From Planctomycetota bacterium (GTDB taxonomy: Bacteria > Planctomycetota > Phycisphaerae > WQYP01): a stretch of 9,581 bases of DNA. Location of the stretch: positions 1 to 9,581 of the forward strand of contig JAKAYZ010000032.1 in assembly GCA_021816165.1 (NCBI GenBank), in the 5' to 3' direction. The translations under genes and the position numbers were made by a program. This document shows, one piece after another, positions 1-5,985 of the stretch. How positions within the stretch are numbered: the stretch's first letter is position 1; each line of letters starts with the position of its first letter. The notes beneath the pieces are model-generated. The model saw only the letters and a list, made by a program, of their open reading frames with translations, was not told where the DNA came from and did not search any database.

Positions 1-19
1 CGCTTTTAGCGGCGGATGA
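1..19 (+). CDS. moaD: MoaD C-terminal tail (partial, molybdopterin synthase small subunit)
   Basis: Only the last codons are inside the window. Reading from base 2 gives Ala-Phe-Ser-Gly-Gly followed by TGA at 17-19. The Gly-Gly end is the hallmark of MoaD, the ubiquitin-like sulfur carrier whose terminal glycine is converted to a thiocarboxylate and inserted into the active site of MoaE. The stop overlaps the moaE start as ATGA, and moaD directly upstream of moaE is a classic order. With only five residues visible, the call rests on the GG terminus, the exact overlap and the position before moaE. An unrelated protein ending in GG cannot be ruled out from this window alone. Confidence 0.6.
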
Positions 20-435
20 TCGAAACTTTGCCAGTGTGTGTCAACATTGCCGATGGGCCGGTTCAAGCCGTTGAACTCAACGTTCCCGACGGAGCCGGCG
101 CGGCTCTGGAATTCCGCGGCATCGTCCGCCCGCTGGAAGAAGGCCGGCCGCTGGTCGGGTTAAATTACCAGACCTATGACCCCATGGCCCACATGCAGCT
201 GCAGAAATTGGCCGTCGCCGCCGTCCGGCAATTTCAGCTTTTTCAGGTGCAGGTCGCCCACAGCCGCGGGTTCGTGCCCGCGGGTTCCTGTTCAATGCAA
301 ATCGCCCTTTTTGCCGGCCGGCGAAAATCCGCCATTGCCGCCATGGACTGGCTGATTGATCACATTAAGCAGGATGTCCCCATCTGGAAATCGCCTCTTT
401 TTGACGCCTCAACGGTCAAGAGTGAACCATCATGA
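16..435 (+). CDS. moaE: Molybdopterin synthase catalytic subunit MoaE
   Basis: This 139-residue protein is close to the usual MoaE length (about 150). MoaE with thiocarboxylated MoaD adds the two dithiolene sulfurs to cPMP to form molybdopterin in the cytoplasm. Visible family features are 'LEFRGIVR' (31-38), 'LNYQTYDPMA' (49-58) and a C-terminal 'IKQDVPIWK' (117-125) carrying the two conserved lysines that match E. coli K119 and K126. The usual HRxG motif reads HSRG (82-85), so the arginine after the histidine is replaced by serine and an arginine appears one place later. The usual HR before the last helix reads GRR. An in-frame TAG at 7-9 leaves ATG 16 as the natural start, and it overlaps the moaD stop. 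Its own TGA overlaps the moeA ATG. Function is confident; the effect of the HSRG change is unknown. Confidence 0.93.
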   Translation: MIETLPVCVNIADGPVQAVELNVPDGAGAALEFRGIVRPLEEGRPLVGLNYQTYDPMAHMQLQKLAVAAVRQFQLFQVQVAHSRGFVPAGSCSMQIALFAGRRKSAIAAMDWLIDHIKQDVPIWKSPLFDASTVKSEPS

Positions 436-1685
436 ACGTCAGCGCACACCCGCCGCAATCCGCCGAATCGCCCTTCAGTCGCGCGGATCATCCGCGCCTC
501 GCGTTCGCCCGAATGGCCGCAAAGCTGGCCGTTGCGGACTGCTGCACACTCCCGGCGGATCAAGCCGCCGGACTGATTTCCGCTCAGCCCGTTGTCGCGG
601 ATCGCCCCAGCCCCCCCTTTGACGCCAGTGCCGTGGACGGTTACGCCGTTTGCCGTGCGGCGCTTAAACGTGCCGGCGGCACACTTCCGATATCCGGCTG
701 CAGCAGCGGCATGGGCCAGCCACCACCTGTATTCTCGTCGGATCATGCCGTGGCCGTGGCCACCGGCGGAGCGGTTCCGGCCGGGGCGGACGCCGTTATT
801 CCCGTAGAAAACGTGTGCGTCTCCGCCGACGCCATCACACTGCGGCCGGAAGCGGCAATCCCTGAATCCGGCGGCAACATCCGCGGCAAGGGTGAAAACG
901 CCCGCACCGGGGATACCATTGTTCCCGCCGGCCGGGTTCTTTTACCCCCTGCGACAGCGGCGCTGGCCGCTTTCGGCCATACCCGGATCACCGTTCACCG
1001 CCCGCTGAATATCACGCTGATCGTCACCGGTGATGAACTTTCCTCCACCAATGTCGCCGCGGTTTCCCCATGGCGAATCCGGGATTCCAATGGACCCGCC
1101 CTGACTGCCGCGATTCAGGCGGTAAAATGGCTGAAATTGCTGCGATCAGGACGGGTTGCCGACAACCCGCACACACTTTTATCCGCCCTGACCACCGCTC
1201 TGGCGGACAGCCGATGCGTGATACTTACCGGCGGCGTTTCCGTCGGCACGCGGGACTTCACCCGCCAGGCCGTTGAGGCCGCCGGCGGTATCGTGCAATT
1301 TCATCGCCTGCCGATAAAACCCGGTCGGCCCGTGATGGGCGCGGTCGGTCCGCAGGGACAATGTCTGCTGGGCCTGCCGGGAAATCCGGTATCCGCCCAG
1401 ATATTGTTTCGCGCTCTTGTGCTGCCTATGCTGGCAGTGCAGGCCGGCGGCGGAAATTCACCGGCGGCGGATGCCATGGTGCATCTTTCCACACCGGCCG
1501 AAAGCCTGAAATCCATGTATTGGTTTCGGCCGGTTCGCCGCCTGACGCCGGATCGTGTGCAATTGATTCCCGGCCGCGGCTCCGGCGATATTCCCATGAT
1601 GGCGGATTCCGACGGCTTTGTTGAAATTGCCCCCGAGGCCGCCGGTACCGGCCCGTATCCGTTTTATTCCTGGAGCGCCGTATGA
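432..1685 (+). CDS. moeA: Molybdopterin molybdenumtransferase MoeA
   Basis: The 417-residue protein matches the usual MoeA length (E. coli about 411). MoeA hydrolyses adenylylated molybdopterin (MPT-AMP, made by Mog) and inserts molybdate to give Moco. Motifs in order: 'PPFDASAVDGYAV' (61-73), the standard N-terminal signature; 'ATGGAVPAGADAVIPVE' (110-126); 'GGNIRGKGEN' (147-156); 'TGDEL' (199-203); 'RIRDSNGPAL' (215-224); 'LTGGVSVG' (265-272) opening the MPT-binding MoCF_biosynth domain; 'KPGRPV' (296-301); and 'LPGNPVSA' (315-322). The C-terminal domain IV is present and ends near 'GSGDIPMMADSDGFVEI'. Start and stop both overlap neighbours in ATGA junctions (432-435 and 1682-1685), so coupling with moaE and moaC is expected. 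Only weak ribosome-binding sequence precedes ATG 432 (AAGAG-like), consistent with reinitiation. No key motif is missing. Confidence 0.96.
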   Translation: MNVSAHPPQSAESPFSRADHPRLAFARMAAKLAVADCCTLPADQAAGLISAQPVVADRPSPPFDASAVDGYAVCRAALKRAGGTLPISGCSSGMGQPPPVFSSDHAVAVATGGAVPAGADAVIPVENVCVSADAITLRPEAAIPESGGNIRGKGENARTGDTIVPAGRVLLPPATAALAAFGHTRITVHRPLNITLIVTGDELSSTNVAAVSPWRIRDSNGPALTAAIQAVKWLKLLRSGRVADNPHTLLSALTTALADSRCVILTGGVSVGTRDFTRQAVEAAGGIVQFHRLPIKPGRPVMGAVGPQGQCLLGLPGNPVSAQILFRALVLPMLAVQAGGGNSPAADAMVHLSTPAESLKSMYWFRPVRRLTPDRVQLIPGRGSGDIPMMADSDGFVEIAPEAAGTGPYPFYSWSAV

Positions 1686-2176
1686 CCCGATCCAATGCGC
1701 GCAAACTCTCGCATTTTAACGCCCGGCAGCAGGCGGTAATGGTGAATGTGGGCGGCAAGCCGGTCTCGCTTCGCACCGCTGAAGCTCAGGGACGGGTGGA
1801 CATCAGCCCGGCACTGGCCAAGGCGATTCTTCGCCACCAACTGGCCAAGGGAGACCTGCTGGCTGTCGCCCGCCTGGCCGGCATTATGGCCGCCAAGCGC
1901 ACCGCCGAGTTTATTCCGCTTTGCCACCCCATTCCACTGGAATCCATTGATGTAAAACTGGTTCTGCGAAAAAATGCCGTCCATATCCGCGCCACCGTTG
2001 GCGCTTCATGGAAAACCGGCGTGGAAATGGAAGCCCTTCATGCCGTGGCCGCCGCCGCCCTCACCGTTTATGACATGGGCAAGGCCGTGGATCGGGACAT
2101 GGTTATTCGCGACATTTGCCTGACCGCCAAAACCGGCGGAACACGAGGCGATTACCGGAGGGCAAATAAACCGTGA
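1682..2176 (+). CDS. moaC: Cyclic pyranopterin monophosphate synthase MoaC
   Basis: The 164-residue protein fits the family (E. coli MoaC about 161). MoaC turns 3',8-cH2GTP, made from GTP by the radical-SAM enzyme MoaA, into cPMP, completing the first step of Moco synthesis. Signature stretches are 'LSHFNA' near the N terminus (9-14), 'KGDLLAVARLAGIMAAKRT' (56-74), 'IPLCHPIPL' (78-86), 'KTGVEMEAL' (111-119) and 'YDMGKAVDRDM' (130-140). The Asp131/Lys134 pair lies where E. coli has catalytic D128 and K131. A GGAG at 1672-1675, six bases before ATG 1682, is a good ribosome-binding site inside the end of moeA. The stop at 2174-2176 overlaps the GTG start of the next gene. moaA is not in the window and must be upstream or elsewhere. 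Confidence 0.96.
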   Translation: MTRSNARKLSHFNARQQAVMVNVGGKPVSLRTAEAQGRVDISPALAKAILRHQLAKGDLLAVARLAGIMAAKRTAEFIPLCHPIPLESIDVKLVLRKNAVHIRATVGASWKTGVEMEALHAVAAAALTVYDMGKAVDRDMVIRDICLTAKTGGTRGDYRRANKP

Positions 2177-2724
2177 ACAGCAATTTCCCCGTCGCTGTCG
2201 CCGTTCTCACATGTTCCGACCGCTGCTTCGCCGGCCGAACGATTGATTCCGCCGGCCCGGCTGTCGCCCAAACCATCCGCAAAATTATGCCGGGCTGCAC
2301 CATTCTGGCCGCCTGCGTACCGGATGACGCCGCCGCAATCAGTTCCCAATTGCGGCAATGGGCGGCCGGTGCGCACAATCCGCGGCAGGATCTTGTCCTT
2401 ACCACCGGCGGTACGGGCCTGTCCCCGCGGGATGTAACGCCGGAAGCGACGGCCGCCGTGCTGGAGCGGATGCACCCGGGGTTGCTGGAACTCGCCCGCC
2501 GGCGCTGCGGAGAAAAAAATCCCAAGGCGTATCTGTCGCGCGGGCAGGCGGGAACGCTTGCCCAGACCTTAATCATCAACCTGCCCGGCTCGCCCGCCGG
2601 CGCCGTCGAATGTCTTGAAGCCATTGCCGATGTTCTGCCCCATGCCCTCGCCGTTCTCCGCGGCTGCGACGGTCATACGGACAGTCGGGCGCAACCGCCG
2701 CATTCACATGGTGCCGGAGGCTGA
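2173..2724 (+). CDS. mog: Molybdopterin adenylyltransferase (MogA/MoaB family)
   Basis: This 183-residue MoCF_biosynth-domain protein resembles MogA and the Cnx1/gephyrin G domain, which activate molybdopterin by adenylylation before MoeA inserts molybdate. Visible elements are 'VLTCSDR' (11-17), 'DSAGP' (25-29), 'DLVLTTGGTGLSPRDVTPEAT' in two overlapping parts (nucleotide/pterin loop 73-82 and acidic 'RDVTPEAT' 86-93), 'LSRGQAGTLAQ' (121-131) and 'INLPGSPAGA' (135-144). The start is GTG 2173, in a GTGA overlap with the moaC stop. GGAGGG at 2157-2162, ten bases upstream, supports it. The end is a short His/Gly/Pro-rich tail. MogA and MoaB cannot be told apart with certainty by eye, but this operon context and the conserved acidic loops favour active adenylyltransferase. 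Its TGA is followed at once by the ATG of mobA. Confidence 0.92.
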   Translation: MNSNFPVAVAVLTCSDRCFAGRTIDSAGPAVAQTIRKIMPGCTILAACVPDDAAAISSQLRQWAAGAHNPRQDLVLTTGGTGLSPRDVTPEATAAVLERMHPGLLELARRRCGEKNPKAYLSRGQAGTLAQTLIINLPGSPAGAVECLEAIADVLPHALAVLRGCDGHTDSRAQPPHSHGAGG

Positions 2725-2991
2725 ATGGTGCTGCCGATCGCCTGCATTCTTGCCGGAGGGCGATCCAGCCGCTTCGGGACGAACAAAGCTCGCGCCGTCG
2801 TCAACGGCCGAATTCAGATTTTGCGCATTGCCGATATGGTCCGGCCGCTGGCGACGGAGGCAATTGTAGCCGCGGACACCGCCGAAAAATATGCCGATTT
2901 GGGCCTGCGCTCACTCGCCGATGCAATGCCCTTTCTTGGCCCGGCCGGCGGCCTTAAAACAGCGCTGCAATATGCCGGATTAAACCGCTGA
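2725..2991 (+). CDS. mobA: MobA N-terminal half, ended by an in-frame TGA (molybdenum cofactor guanylyltransferase, split or broken)
   Basis: Eighty-eight residues starting at ATG 2725, directly after the mog TGA and four bases after GGAGG (2716-2720). The N-terminal 'ILAGGRSSRFGTNKA' (8-22) is the GTP-binding signature of MobA, usually 'LAGGRSSRMGxDKA', so the Asp before Lys is Asn here. 'LGPAGGLKTAL' (72-82) matches the usual 'GPLAGLxxGL' region. The frame then meets TGA at 2989-2991, exactly where related proteins run into the 'WVLVLPCDMP'-like strand; Trp is common at this place in MobA. The remaining family homology continues in the same frame after the stop. On its own this half would have the Rossmann GTP-loop but not the metal-binding Asp. 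It may be a nonsense mutation, a sequencing error, a readthrough site or a two-chain gene. Confidence 0.82.
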   Translation: MVLPIACILAGGRSSRFGTNKARAVVNGRIQILRIADMVRPLATEAIVAADTAEKYADLGLRSLADAMPFLGPAGGLKTALQYAGLNR

Positions 2992-3381
2992 GTGCTGCTG
3001 ATTTCCTGCGATTTTCTGGAAATCCGCCCGCATTGGATTCAAACGCTTGTCACCGCGGCGTCACCTGCGCCGAATCGCAATGAATTATCACAGGCTGTCG
3101 GGCCGCTCGCTGTCGCCTATCGGCACTCGCATTGGGAGCCGACGCCGGCCCTGTATCATGGCCGCGCGTTTACCCGCATTGCACAGACAAACATCAATCA
3201 ATGCGGTCCGGGGATTAACAACGGATTCTCCGGCTCCATGCAGCGGATTCTTGACCTGCTGCATGCCACGGCATTGAGCCTGCCGGTGGATTGGCCTGAA
3301 ACGCCTCAATTCAATTCACCGGAGCAACTGAACGCTTACACCCGCGGCAGGCACGCCGGCACCCCCGCGCCAAAGCCGTAA
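2992..3381 (+). CDS. mobA: MobA C-terminal half, in frame after the TGA
   Basis: This continues the same frame as the preceding half, beginning with GTG 2992 immediately after the TGA. It reads 'VLLISCDFLEI', equivalent to the MobA strand 'VLVLPCDMPFL' with the metal-binding Asp. It continues with 'VGPLAVAYRH' and 'PTPALYHGRA', matching the usual product-specificity region, and a late 'QFNSPEQLNAY' corresponding to the 'NINTPEDL' near MobA C termini. With the stop read as one residue, the whole protein would be 218 residues, a normal MobA length. The downstream part shows no further stop or frameshift, so the lesion is recent or tolerated. No Shine-Dalgarno sequence is evident before GTG 2992; initiation would need termination-reinitiation, as at the mog/mobA junction. 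In MobA the function is GMP transfer to Mo-MPT to make MGD. Confidence 0.75.
   Translation: MLLISCDFLEIRPHWIQTLVTAASPAPNRNELSQAVGPLAVAYRHSHWEPTPALYHGRAFTRIAQTNINQCGPGINNGFSGSMQRILDLLHATALSLPVDWPETPQFNSPEQLNAYTRGRHAGTPAPKP
3000..3024 (+). other. Perfect 7-bp inverted repeat just after the mobA TGA (possible mRNA hairpin)
   Basis: GATTTCC at 3000-3006 pairs with GGAAATC at 3018-3024 across an 11-base loop. The stem begins eight bases after the in-frame TGA (2989-2991). Stop-codon recoding elements, including bacterial SECIS elements and readthrough-stimulating stems, sit at about this distance, but I see no confirmed SECIS consensus. The stem is short and AT-containing, so chance is a real alternative. 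The structure is seen; any recoding role is inference. Confidence 0.4.
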
Positions 3382-3412
3382 GTCAATGATTAAACACCGC
3401 CGCCGCGGCGCC

Positions 3413-4240
3413 CTACTGATTTCCCGGCGTCGGAACGCTCAGCAGGGGATCGCCCTGTGCTTTTCGATCCACGTTGGCCTGGGCAAATACCTGAGCGATT
3501 TCAGACGGCCGAACCCAGCGGACACCGGTGTCCGAAAATCCAATCGCCATCCCGCGGCCCAGGTTCTTTGTCGACGGCTTGGAATAGACCACAATATTCC
3601 AGGCGCCATTATTGATTGTCGTATGCGCCCCCACATACACCAGATCGCAATGCCCCGGCAGATGGTCCCGAATCCATGCGACATCATGGGCGCGGCTGGC
3701 GGGCACCACCAGCGGAGATTCACCGGCGAACGGGTTTACCAGATTGATCGGCTGCAACTGGCCGTTTGCCAAAAGGGTGGCCAGGTCATCCGGCAGCATC
3801 CCATGGTGATCCTGGCCGTAAATGACACAATTCTGAACGACCGTCCTTTCATCTTGCAATATAAACGCCCGATTCGCGAGCACTCTGGCTCGCGCAAGTG
3901 AAGGCAGCAGTATCGCGACCAACAGACCAAAAAGCGCAATCCCCATGACACTTATCACCGTGCCCGCAATCGCCAGCCCGCGCGGCGGCCGCCGCAGGGC
4001 GATGAGGCTGCAAATAAGTCCCGGAATCAGGAAAATACCGGTAAAAATCCCCACCAAAGCGCATACAAAACCGGTTATGCCAAGCCCGTTGACTCCCCGC
4101 CCGGCGGAAGATTCCACCTCCCGCATGCGGCCCGCGGTGGAAGCTATTGCCGCACACCGCGGACAAACGAGCGTCGCCCCCGCCGGCGGTGGTGGACCTC
4201 GCAACTGAAACTCATTTCCGCAACGTGAACACATCGCCAT
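3413..4240 (-). CDS. Zinc-ribbon, DUF4190-like membrane protein with a pilin-like segment; function unknown
   Basis: A 275-residue protein read from ATG 4240, chosen because AAGGAG (4249-4254 on the complement) lies eight bases upstream; an ATG at 4267 is possible but has no such site. Order of parts: a Cys-x2-Cys pair (C4, C7) and a second pair (C26, C29) forming a probable zinc ribbon; a polar linker; two hydrophobic segments (about 53-82 and 88-112) separated by a basic 'RRPPRG', typical of DUF4190-like double-spanning domains; then 'AILLPSLARAR' (109-119), resembling the end of the pseudopilin N-terminal helix in planctomycete proteins; then a soluble domain of about 150 residues ending 'GMAIGFSDTGVRWV' (230-243). 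No signal peptide or cleavage motif is seen. Such multi-part proteins are common in planctomycetes, with no assigned role. It converges on mobA. Confidence 0.85.
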   Translation of the reverse strand: MAMCSRCGNEFQLRGPPPPAGATLVCPRCAAIASTAGRMREVESSAGRGVNGLGITGFVCALVGIFTGIFLIPGLICSLIALRRPPRGLAIAGTVISVMGIALFGLLVAILLPSLARARVLANRAFILQDERTVVQNCVIYGQDHHGMLPDDLATLLANGQLQPINLVNPFAGESPLVVPASRAHDVAWIRDHLPGHCDLVYVGAHTTINNGAWNIVVYSKPSTKNLGRGMAIGFSDTGVRWVRPSEIAQVFAQANVDRKAQGDPLLSVPTPGNQ

Positions 4241-4419
4241 GGATTTGACTCCTTGATACCGCATCACATTTCAATATGCCATTGACAAATCTGGAGGAGT
4301 AACCACGTATATTGCTACAAACGGGACTATACCCCGCTGATCACCGGTCTGCAAGATTGCCGTTCAAACCGGAACATCCGATAGCAAGGTTCACCGCGGC
4401 AAATCGTATAATCCGCCGT

Positions 4420-5745
4420 TTATCGCCGGCGGCGGGTGGGAAATTTGCCGGATAACGGACGCGTAGACTGTGCATTTGTCGGCAGCGCAAACCCGGTTGG
4501 CGCGTATTCCGATTGCGGCGGGGCAACCGCCGGCGCGGCCGGCGATTCCATCGTGGCGGCGGCGCGGTGTGGGCCGCGGCCCGGCTCCGGCGTGGCTGTA
4601 AAACCGGGAATGCGATATTCTTCCAACAGTTGATTGGTCAGTTTTTCAATCTCGGTCTGCAGCTGGCCCTGATCCCGTGCGACAAAGGTGAATGCACGAC
4701 CGGTGGCCCCCATGCGCGCCGTGCGCCCCACGCGGTGAACATACGCCTCCGGGTCTTCCGGAACATCATAATTCACCACATGTGTGACTTCATGCACGTC
4801 AATGCCGCGGCTGGCCAGATCCGTGGCCACCAGGACATTTATTTTTCCGGTGCGGAATCCGCGCATCACACGTTCCCGCTTATGCTGCACCAGATCGCCG
4901 TGAATAGGCGACGCATTGATTCCGCGTTCCTGCAGCCCATGGGCGACTTTGTCCACGCTGCGCTTGGTACGGCAGAAAATAATCGCCAATTTGGGATCTT
5001 CATCGGCTATCAGCGCCCGCAACGCCCGCAGCTTGTCCCACGGCTGAACCCCCACCACGAACTGCCGGGCATCCGGCGCCGTGAGCTTTTCATCCGGCTT
5101 GGCCGTGAAGATTCGCGCCACATCTTTCTTCATGTGCCTTTCCACAAGGCGCTCAATTTCATCATTGATCGTCGCGGATACAAAAAAAGTCTGATGTTCC
5201 GCCGTGCAGGATGCGAGTATCTTCCGCACATCATCGCGGAAACCGATGTCAAACATGCGGTCCACTTCATCGCACACCACGAACTTCATCCGGGCCAGCG
5301 ATAAAACGCCCCGCTCCTGCAAATCAATAATGCGACCGGGCGTACCCACCACAACATGCGGCTGACGCTCCAGTGTTTTAACGTCGTGGTGCACTTTGGT
5401 GCCGCCATAAACAACCGCGATTCGCGACGGTTTATGACGGGCGAAGCGGACCATTTCCGCATGAACCTGCACGGCCAATTCCCGCGTCGGAACCACAATC
5501 AGGGCCTGAAAGCCTTCCATCGGATTCATTTGTTGCAGAATCGGCAGGCCGAACGCCGCCGTTTTGCCGGTGCCGGTCCGCGCCTGGCCCAGAATATCCC
5601 GCCCCGCCAGCGCCGGAGGAATCACCAGCCGCTGAATCTCCGATGGTTCAACAAAGTGAATTTCCGCCAGCGCAGTAAGAATCGCCGGCTCCAACCCCAG
5701 AACCTCAAATGCCTTTGGCAAACCCGATTGTGAATGATCCATCAT
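4420..5745 (-). CDS. DEAD-box ATP-dependent RNA helicase, RhlE-like, with DEVD motif II
   Basis: The 441-residue protein has the full two-RecA-domain set: Q-motif region (F13 to about Q38), motif I 'ARTGTGKT' (55-62), Ia 'PTRELA' (86-91), Ib 'TPGR' (135-138), motif II 'DEVD' (159-162), III 'SAT' (190-192), 'IIFCRTK' (255-261), V 'ATDLASRGID' (307-316) and VI 'HRVGRTAR' (337-344). It should unwind or remodel RNA duplexes, as in ribosome assembly, mRNA decay or cold adaptation; the specific role is not visible. The canonical DEAD is DEVD. After about residue 380 comes a low-complexity Pro/Ala tail ending in 'RRRR', typical of RNA-binding tails of this class. The first two codons are both ATG (5745 and 5742), and no strong ribosome-binding site precedes them. 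A promoter is seen at 5802-5829. Nearest subfamily is RhlE/CsdA-like; the exact one is not certain. Confidence 0.95.
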   Translation of the reverse strand: MMDHSQSGLPKAFEVLGLEPAILTALAEIHFVEPSEIQRLVIPPALAGRDILGQARTGTGKTAAFGLPILQQMNPMEGFQALIVVPTRELAVQVHAEMVRFARHKPSRIAVVYGGTKVHHDVKTLERQPHVVVGTPGRIIDLQERGVLSLARMKFVVCDEVDRMFDIGFRDDVRKILASCTAEHQTFFVSATINDEIERLVERHMKKDVARIFTAKPDEKLTAPDARQFVVGVQPWDKLRALRALIADEDPKLAIIFCRTKRSVDKVAHGLQERGINASPIHGDLVQHKRERVMRGFRTGKINVLVATDLASRGIDVHEVTHVVNYDVPEDPEAYVHRVGRTARMGATGRAFTFVARDQGQLQTEIEKLTNQLLEEYRIPGFTATPEPGRGPHRAAATMESPAAPAVAPPQSEYAPTGFALPTNAQSTRPLSGKFPTRRRR

Positions 5746-5800
5746 ATTTCTTTAACTAAGGAGTAGCGCACCGCTTTGACTCATCTATTTTTTCCCCATG

Positions 5801-5812
5801 TATCATATGATA
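5801..5812. repeat. Perfect 12-bp AT-rich palindrome overlapping the helicase -10 element
   Basis: TATCATATGATA equals its own reverse complement. It covers the -10 box of the leftward promoter. Position and symmetry fit an operator for a dimeric regulator, but a -10-like TATGAT read on both strands gives such symmetry for free, so a regulatory role is only inferred. Confidence 0.35.
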
Positions 5813-5829
5813 ACCGGGCCAATGGTCAA
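5802..5829 (-). promoter_or_regulatory. Sigma70-like promoter for the helicase gene
   Basis: On the complement, TTGACC (5829-5824) and TATGAT (5807-5802) each match the sigma70 consensus at five of six bases, separated by 16 bp. Transcription would start near 5795, giving a leader of about 50 nt before ATG 5745. This is the best promoter match in the window and is correctly oriented in the divergent gap between the helicase and cyoE genes. The -10 lies inside a 12-bp palindrome (5801-5812). Confidence 0.55.
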
Positions 5830-5856
5830 GTCCGCTATAAATGCGAAAATCCAAAT

Positions 5857-5874
5857 CCCGCCCCCGCCCCCGCC
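5857..5874 (+). repeat. Three tandem copies of CCCGCC in the divergent intergenic region
   Basis: The hexamer CCCGCC is repeated three times without error, giving a C-rich tract on the + strand and long G runs (2, 5, 5 and 3) on the - strand. It lies between the helicase promoter and the cyoE start. It could form G-rich secondary structure or be a simple-sequence slippage tract; no known binding site is recognised. The 240-bp gap that contains it (5746-5985) has no gene I can support. Confidence 0.6.
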
Positions 5875-5876
5875 GA

Positions 5877-5906
5877 TTGGACGCATCCACCGCGAACTTT
5901 TACAAT
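5877..5906 (+). promoter_or_regulatory. Possible weak promoter for cyoE
   Basis: TACAAT at 5901-5906 matches the -10 consensus at five of six bases. Eighteen bases upstream, TTGGAC (5877-5882) matches the -35 consensus only at its first three positions. A start near 5913 would give a leader of about 70 nt. Placement and direction are right, but the -35 is poor. Confidence 0.3.
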
Positions 5907-5985
5907 ACATGTTTGGGAATAACCGGCCGGTGCCGGCGAGAGCCTCCGCCCGGAATGCGGCTAAATATAGGATTCCACCAGCTTG

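Noticed and set aside
2989..2991. Selenocysteine insertion at the mobA TGA
   Set aside because: No known Sec position in MobA, no confirmed SECIS loop features and no Sec genes visible; kept only as a test within the hairpin finding.
3401..3410. CGCCGCGGCG palindrome between the convergent mobA and zinc-ribbon genes
   Set aside because: It has no loop and no T-tract, and such GC palindromes are common in this composition; not convincing as a terminator.
3386..3901. 171-codon + strand open frame opposite the zinc-ribbon gene
   Set aside because: Basic, motif-free translation; the - strand gene has a strong ribosome-binding site and clear domains.
4282..4313. Rightward TTGACA ... TATATT resembling a promoter
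   Set aside because: The spacer is 20 bp, too long for sigma70, and it would point into the 3' end of the leftward helicase gene with no + strand gene to serve.
4513..5304. 263-codon + strand open frame opposite the helicase gene
   Set aside because: The helicase motifs lie on the - strand; the antisense product has no recognisable features.
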